Assembly (NCBI GenBank): GCA_017646545.1
Contig: JAGCMI010000088.1
Location: 1 to 9,755 of the forward strand
From: Oscillospiraceae bacterium
Lineage (GTDB): Bacteria > Bacillota > Clostridia > Oscillospirales > Oscillospiraceae
DNA length: 9,755 nt
Direction: 5' to 3'
Part shown: positions 7,088 through 9,755 of the stretch, one piece after another
Layout: the number at the start of each line of letters is the position of its first letter
How positions within the stretch are numbered: the first letter of the stretch is position 1
Notes under the pieces: model-generated
Database searches by the model: none
What the model was told of the DNA's origin: nothing
What the model saw: only the letters and a program-made list of their open reading frames with translations
Program-made: the position numbers and the translations under genes

Positions 7088-7810
7088 TTAATACAGACGA
7101 ACGCATTCTCCGTGCTTGGTCAGAGGCAGCATCTGCCCATCCCTGATGCGAAATGCTGCGCCGTAAAGGGTCTGGCGCTCCCCTTCCACCACCACATAGC
7201 TCCAATCCGGCAGGGCATAGAAAGTATGCCCCATACTGTCGGCAAAGGTGACATCCTCATACAGCCGTTTTCCATCAATAATGTAGTCTTTCACCTTTTG
7301 ATAATGAGGAAGGATCTGCACCGTGGTCAGCCCCAGACCGGGCAGAAAACGGGGAAAATCCGGGCTGGACTCTCCCGGCTCCTCGGGCTGGCAGTAAACT
7401 GTATCCGCGCAGTTCATCGCCCCTGCGCTGATGCCCATCACCACACCGGGGTAATGCTGCAGTAGCTGATGCAGACCAATGCTTTGAAAAAAGGCATTCT
7501 GGGTGGGCAAATGCCCGCCTGCCAGTACAATGAGGTCGCTTTGGCGCACCAATTCCTCCGCCAGGTGAGCATTACAGCCGTCAAGCACATGGAACGCGGA
7601 AAAATGCACCCCAATATGGGCAAAGGCTATGAACAGATCTGCTCCGATGCGGCAGGTGAAGGCATGGTCCTGGGGATCAGCGCAAATAAAAAGGCAACTG
7701 GGTTCCGGCATCAGGCAGGCCTTGATCCGATCCACAAAGCCATTGACATTGCTGAACATGGGGCGATCCACATCTTCCCGGAAGGGGGAACTGGTTACAA
7801 AGGCGATCAT
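7088..7810 (-). CDS. Peptidase family S51 protein (dipeptidase E-like)
   Basis: Cytosolic serine hydrolase of the S51 family (240 aa), which includes alpha-aspartyl dipeptidase (peptidase E) and, more distantly, cyanophycinase. Seen: LAGGH at 96-100, matching the family GGGN-type oxyanion region, and the nucleophile elbow GISAGAMN with S128; H169 in LPHY fits the catalytic histidine position. The third catalytic residue cannot be assigned by eye. It starts at ATG 7810 with GAAAGGA six nt upstream, and its own promoter lies about 45 bp further back. The neighbours give no functional hint: plsC lies downstream on the same strand with its own promoter, and the Cys-rich protein/arsC operon is divergent. 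Dipeptide salvage is plausible; substrate preference for aspartyl dipeptides is not shown by the sequence. Confidence 0.85.
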   Translation of the reverse strand: MIAFVTSSPFREDVDRPMFSNVNGFVDRIKACLMPEPSCLFICADPQDHAFTCRIGADLFIAFAHIGVHFSAFHVLDGCNAHLAEELVRQSDLIVLAGGHLPTQNAFFQSIGLHQLLQHYPGVVMGISAGAMNCADTVYCQPEEPGESSPDFPRFLPGLGLTTVQILPHYQKVKDYIIDGKRLYEDVTFADSMGHTFYALPDWSYVVVEGERQTLYGAAFRIRDGQMLPLTKHGECVRLY

Positions 7811-7851
7811 AAAAAATCCTTTCGCAATACAGCGCGTGTGTAATTTTGATT

Positions 7852-7880
7852 ATCGTAGCATATTTTTCTCCACTTCTCAA
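7852..7880 (-). promoter_or_regulatory. Promoter of the S51 peptidase gene
   Basis: Minus strand: -35 TTGAGA (7880-7875, 5/6 match), 17 bp spacer, -10 TACGAT (7857-7852) preceded by TGC (extended -10). Transcription would start near 7845, about 35 nt before the ATG. Confidence 0.72.
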
Positions 7881-8087
7881 CAAAATTCTTACAAAAAGCT
7901 TTCGTTATTCCTGATGTAATCCCAAAGCAAGCAGGCTCGCACGATCCACCCATATTTTTCCTTTCTCAAAGAATCCGTCCATCCGGACGAGGGGTTACGA
8001 TGGGCAAAAGGATATCCTTGCTGATTTATCCGGATCTTTCTTGTGATTTTCTGCTGCAATACGGCTGGTCAAGAAGCAAAAACCATG
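7881..8087. other. Intergenic region between the divergent S51 and Cys-rich/arsC promoters
   Basis: About 200 bp between the two outward-facing promoters, part of a 350-bp gene-free spacer. It is more AT-rich than the coding DNA. It holds a perfect 12-bp palindrome (8008-8019), a short stem CGTCC/GGACG around 7976-7989, and a doubtful 37-codon ORF. I see no tRNA, no recognisable riboswitch and no insertion sequence end. Confidence 0.6.
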
Positions 8088-8113
8088 TTGCCAAAATCAT
8101 AGAATTCAGGTAA
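8000..8113 (+). CDS. Doubtful small ORF (37 aa), no recognised family
   Basis: ATG 8000 to TAA 8111-8113 encodes a basic 37-residue peptide beginning MGKRISLLIYPDL and ending KIIEFR. In favour: GAGGGG (7989-7994) lies 5-7 nt before the ATG, a good ribosome site, and the frame stays open upstream back to about 7859. Against: no start codon in that longer frame before 8000, no recognisable similarity, no clear promoter before it, and the likely promoter of the next operon (8088-8116) sits inside its 3' end. It may be a leader peptide, a gene remnant or chance. Confidence 0.2.
   Translation: MGKRISLLIYPDLSCDFLLQYGWSRSKNHVAKIIEFR
8008..8019. repeat. Perfect 12-bp palindrome upstream of the Cys-rich/arsC operon
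   Basis: AAGGATATCCTT is its own reverse complement. It lies about 70 bp upstream of the operon -35 and about 130 bp from the divergent S51 promoter. It could be a dimeric regulator site, but it does not resemble the ATCAA-N6-TTGAT style of ArsR operators. Confidence 0.35.
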
Positions 8114-8116
8114 AAT
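8088..8116 (+). promoter_or_regulatory. Sigma-A promoter of the Cys-rich protein/arsC operon
   Basis: TTGCCA (8088-8093), 17 bp spacer, TAAAAT (8111-8116); both boxes match the consensus at 5/6. Expected transcription start is about 8123, giving a leader of nearly 40 nt that ends in AAGGAGGA. The leader and -10 carry a short direct repeat AATATGG (8114-8120 and 8129-8135), too short to interpret. Confidence 0.75.
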
Positions 8117-8160
8117 ATGGATTAAGATAATATGGCGTATCCACACCGAAGGAGGATCGT

Positions 8161-8853
8161 ATGAAAGAAGAATGTTTGATTTGCAAAGCGCCTCTGGAGT
8201 ATCTGGTGCAGGACGAGATGATGGCCTGCGCCATCTGCGGCAAAACGGAACTCAGCAAGACCCGCTGCGTAAATGGTCACTATGTCTGCAGCGAGTGCCA
8301 CACCCAGGGAATGGACAGCATTTTGGGATTGTGCCTTGCTGAAACCGCCAAAGATCCGCTGGTAATTCTGGAGAAGATGATGTCCATGCCGTTTTGCCAT
8401 ATGCACGGTCCGGAGCATCATGTGATGGTGGGCGCAGCGCTGCTGACCGCTTACAAAAATTCTGGCGGAGCAATTGATTTAGAAAAAGCGCTACAGGAAA
8501 TGTATCGCCGTGGCAAAGCCGTTCCCGGCGGCGCCTGCGGATTCTGGGGTGCCTGCGGTGCCGGCGTCAGCGCAGGACAGTTTATGGCAATCGCCACCGA
8601 CTCCACACCCCTTGCCGCAGAACCTTGGGGACTGAGCAACCGGATGACTGCAAAGGCATTGGAAAGCATTGGCAGAAACGGCGGTCCCCGGTGCTGCAAA
8701 CGGGATTGCTATCTGTCCATTCTTGCAGCCATCGAATTTGTGGAAGATCATTTGGGCGTACATATGGAAAAGTCCAATCCCGTGTGCACACGAAGCCGTC
8801 AGAACAATCAATGCATCGGCAAACGATGCCCGTTCTTTGGAGGTAAGGAATGA
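8161..8853 (+). CDS. Cysteine-rich DUF5714-like protein, first gene of an arsC operon
   Basis: Cytosolic protein of 230 aa with no signal peptide or membrane segment; function unknown. I recognise it, from memory, as resembling the DUF5714 family. It has 17 cysteines. The N-terminal third has paired CxxC motifs (C5/C8, C23/C26, C43/C46, with C36 and H40) that look like zinc- or iron-binding knuckles. Then come CHMHGPEHH (79-87), GACGFWGACGAG (124-135), RCCKRDC (177-183) and a C-terminal C209...C218...C223-P group. The middle and C-terminal motifs look conserved and could bind a metal or cluster. AAGGAGGA lies 5 nt before ATG 8161. The stop overlaps the arsC start by 4 bp (ATGA), implying translational coupling and a shared task, possibly metalloid binding, sensing or thiol supply for ArsC; this is inference only. 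Confidence 0.75.
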   Translation: MKEECLICKAPLEYLVQDEMMACAICGKTELSKTRCVNGHYVCSECHTQGMDSILGLCLAETAKDPLVILEKMMSMPFCHMHGPEHHVMVGAALLTAYKNSGGAIDLEKALQEMYRRGKAVPGGACGFWGACGAGVSAGQFMAIATDSTPLAAEPWGLSNRMTAKALESIGRNGGPRCCKRDCYLSILAAIEFVEDHLGVHMEKSNPVCTRSRQNNQCIGKRCPFFGGKE

Positions 8854-9245
8854 AAAAGGTAGCCTTTATCTGTGTCCATAATTCCTGCCGCAGCCAAATT
8901 GCAGAAGCGCTGGGAAAGAAGCTGGCGGGAGATGTTTTTGAAAGCTACTCTGCCGGTACGGAAACCAAACCGCAGATCAATCAGGATGCTGTGCGGCTGA
9001 TGAAGCAAGTCCACGGCATTGACATGGAATCCACCCAGCGCAGCAAACTGCTGGCAGACATTCCGGAAGTAGATGTGGTGATCACCATGGGTTGTAATGT
9101 TCAATGTCCCTTCCTGCCCTGCTCCCACCGGGAGGATTGGGGCTTGGAAGATCCCTCCGGCAAGAATGACGAAGCATTTCTGGAAACCATTCGCCTGATC
9201 GAAGAAAAAATCATCGATTTAAAGCGCAGATTTTCTTTAGAATAA
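8850..9245 (+). CDS. arsC: Arsenate reductase ArsC, low-molecular-weight phosphatase type
   Basis: Cytosolic 131-aa enzyme of the LMW protein tyrosine phosphatase fold that reduces arsenate to arsenite, normally with thioredoxin regenerating it. The N-terminal P-loop CVHNSCR (C8 to R14) has the CX5R form, with C13 in the place of Cys15 of Bacillus subtilis ArsC. The redox helix region has C82, C86 and C91 (GCNVQCPFLPC), followed by HREDWGLEDPSG, a hallmark of clostridial ArsC proteins that carries the Asp of the phosphatase DP motif. B. subtilis uses Cys82 and Cys89, so the resolving cysteine here is C86 or C91. Start ATG 8850 overlaps the upstream stop and has GGAGG 6 nt before it. Neither an ArsR regulator nor an arsenite pump is present next to it. 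A related phosphatase role is less likely given the cysteine set. Confidence 0.9.
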   Translation: MKKVAFICVHNSCRSQIAEALGKKLAGDVFESYSAGTETKPQINQDAVRLMKQVHGIDMESTQRSKLLADIPEVDVVITMGCNVQCPFLPCSHREDWGLEDPSGKNDEAFLETIRLIEEKIIDLKRRFSLE

Positions 9246-9292
9246 AACCAATATTTAAAACTGGCAACGATTGCCCCAAAATACAAAAAAGT

Positions 9293-9326
9293 CCCCGGTT
9301 TTCCGCTTTTTCACGGAAAACCGGGG
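9293..9326. terminator. Bidirectional terminator between arsC and the malic enzyme gene
   Basis: Perfect 13-bp stem CCCCGGTTTTCCG (9293-9305) / CGGAAAACCGGGG (9314-9326) with an 8-nt loop. The plus strand continues into GTTTTATTT and the minus strand into ACTTTTTTGT, so it can serve both convergent genes. It lies about 50 bp after the arsC stop and 20 bp from the malic enzyme stop. Confidence 0.93.
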
Positions 9327-9345
9327 GTTTTATTTCAATCCTTAT

Positions 9346-9755
<410 letters not shown>

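Noticed and set aside
7976..7989. Short stem CGTCC/GGACG as a riboswitch or attenuator element
   Set aside because: Five base pairs only, no U-tract and no recognised riboswitch core around it; it also lies upstream of the likely transcription start of the plus-strand operon.
7044..8036. Shared 12-mer TTTATCCGGATC in the plsC promoter spacer (7044-7055, minus) and at 8025-8036 (plus)
   Set aside because: A few 12-bp matches between strands are expected by chance in about 10 kb, and the two positions relative to promoters are not comparable.
7859..8113. Open reading frame of about 84 codons in the S51/Cys-rich spacer as a gene remnant
   Set aside because: It has no start codon before 8000, runs through the S51 promoter region and shows no recognisable protein family; an open run of this length is not rare enough to claim a pseudogene.
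9263..9275. Small hairpin GGCAA-CGA-TTGCC after arsC
   Set aside because: Only a 5-bp stem and no U-tract on the plus strand; the 13-bp hairpin 20 bp downstream is the convincing terminator.

Overview
The window looks like chromosomal DNA of an anaerobic Clostridia-type Firmicute, probably an Oscillospiraceae/Ruminococcaceae-like gut bacterium. The basis is moderately GC-rich coding sequence, strong AGGAGG-type ribosome sites, ferredoxin-linked 2-oxoacid metabolism (IorAB), a cytosolic family GH36 alpha-galactosidase, and short intergenic regions with clear sigma-A promoters and hairpin terminators. This is inference from gene content; there is no marker gene that fixes the taxon.

Layout, left to right. 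(1) 1-1937, minus: iorA followed by the start of iorB (cut by the window edge), an indolepyruvate:ferredoxin oxidoreductase operon for aromatic amino acid breakdown. (2) 1938-2170: a divergent promoter region. (3) 2171-3319, plus: a 12-helix major facilitator transporter, convergent with the next gene across a bidirectional terminator. (4) 3356-5674, minus: GH36 alpha-galactosidase with its own promoter, which is overlaid by an exact tandem 11-bp repeat. (5) 5804-6991, minus: a two-gene lipid unit, a PlsC-type acyltransferase followed by a divergent PAP2 (DUF212/YuiD-like) membrane protein, ending in a strong hairpin. (6) 7088-7810, minus: a peptidase family S51 protein. (7) 7811-8160: a 350-bp divergent spacer with promoters for both flanks, a perfect 12-bp palindrome and one doubtful 37-codon ORF. 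(8) 8161-9245, plus: a closed two-gene operon, a Cys-rich protein resembling DUF5714 overlapping by 4 bp with an ArsC-type arsenate reductase, ended by a bidirectional terminator. (9) 9346-9755, minus: the C-terminal part of a malic enzyme, cut by the window edge.

Most genes are ordinary housekeeping or catabolic functions. The least explained part is the Cys-rich protein/ArsC operon: its promoter and terminator bound it to exactly two genes, with no arsenic regulator and no efflux pump beside it. The next most interesting point is the tandem repeat laid over the alpha-galactosidase promoter. No CRISPR array, insertion sequence, prophage gene, tRNA or rRNA was seen.
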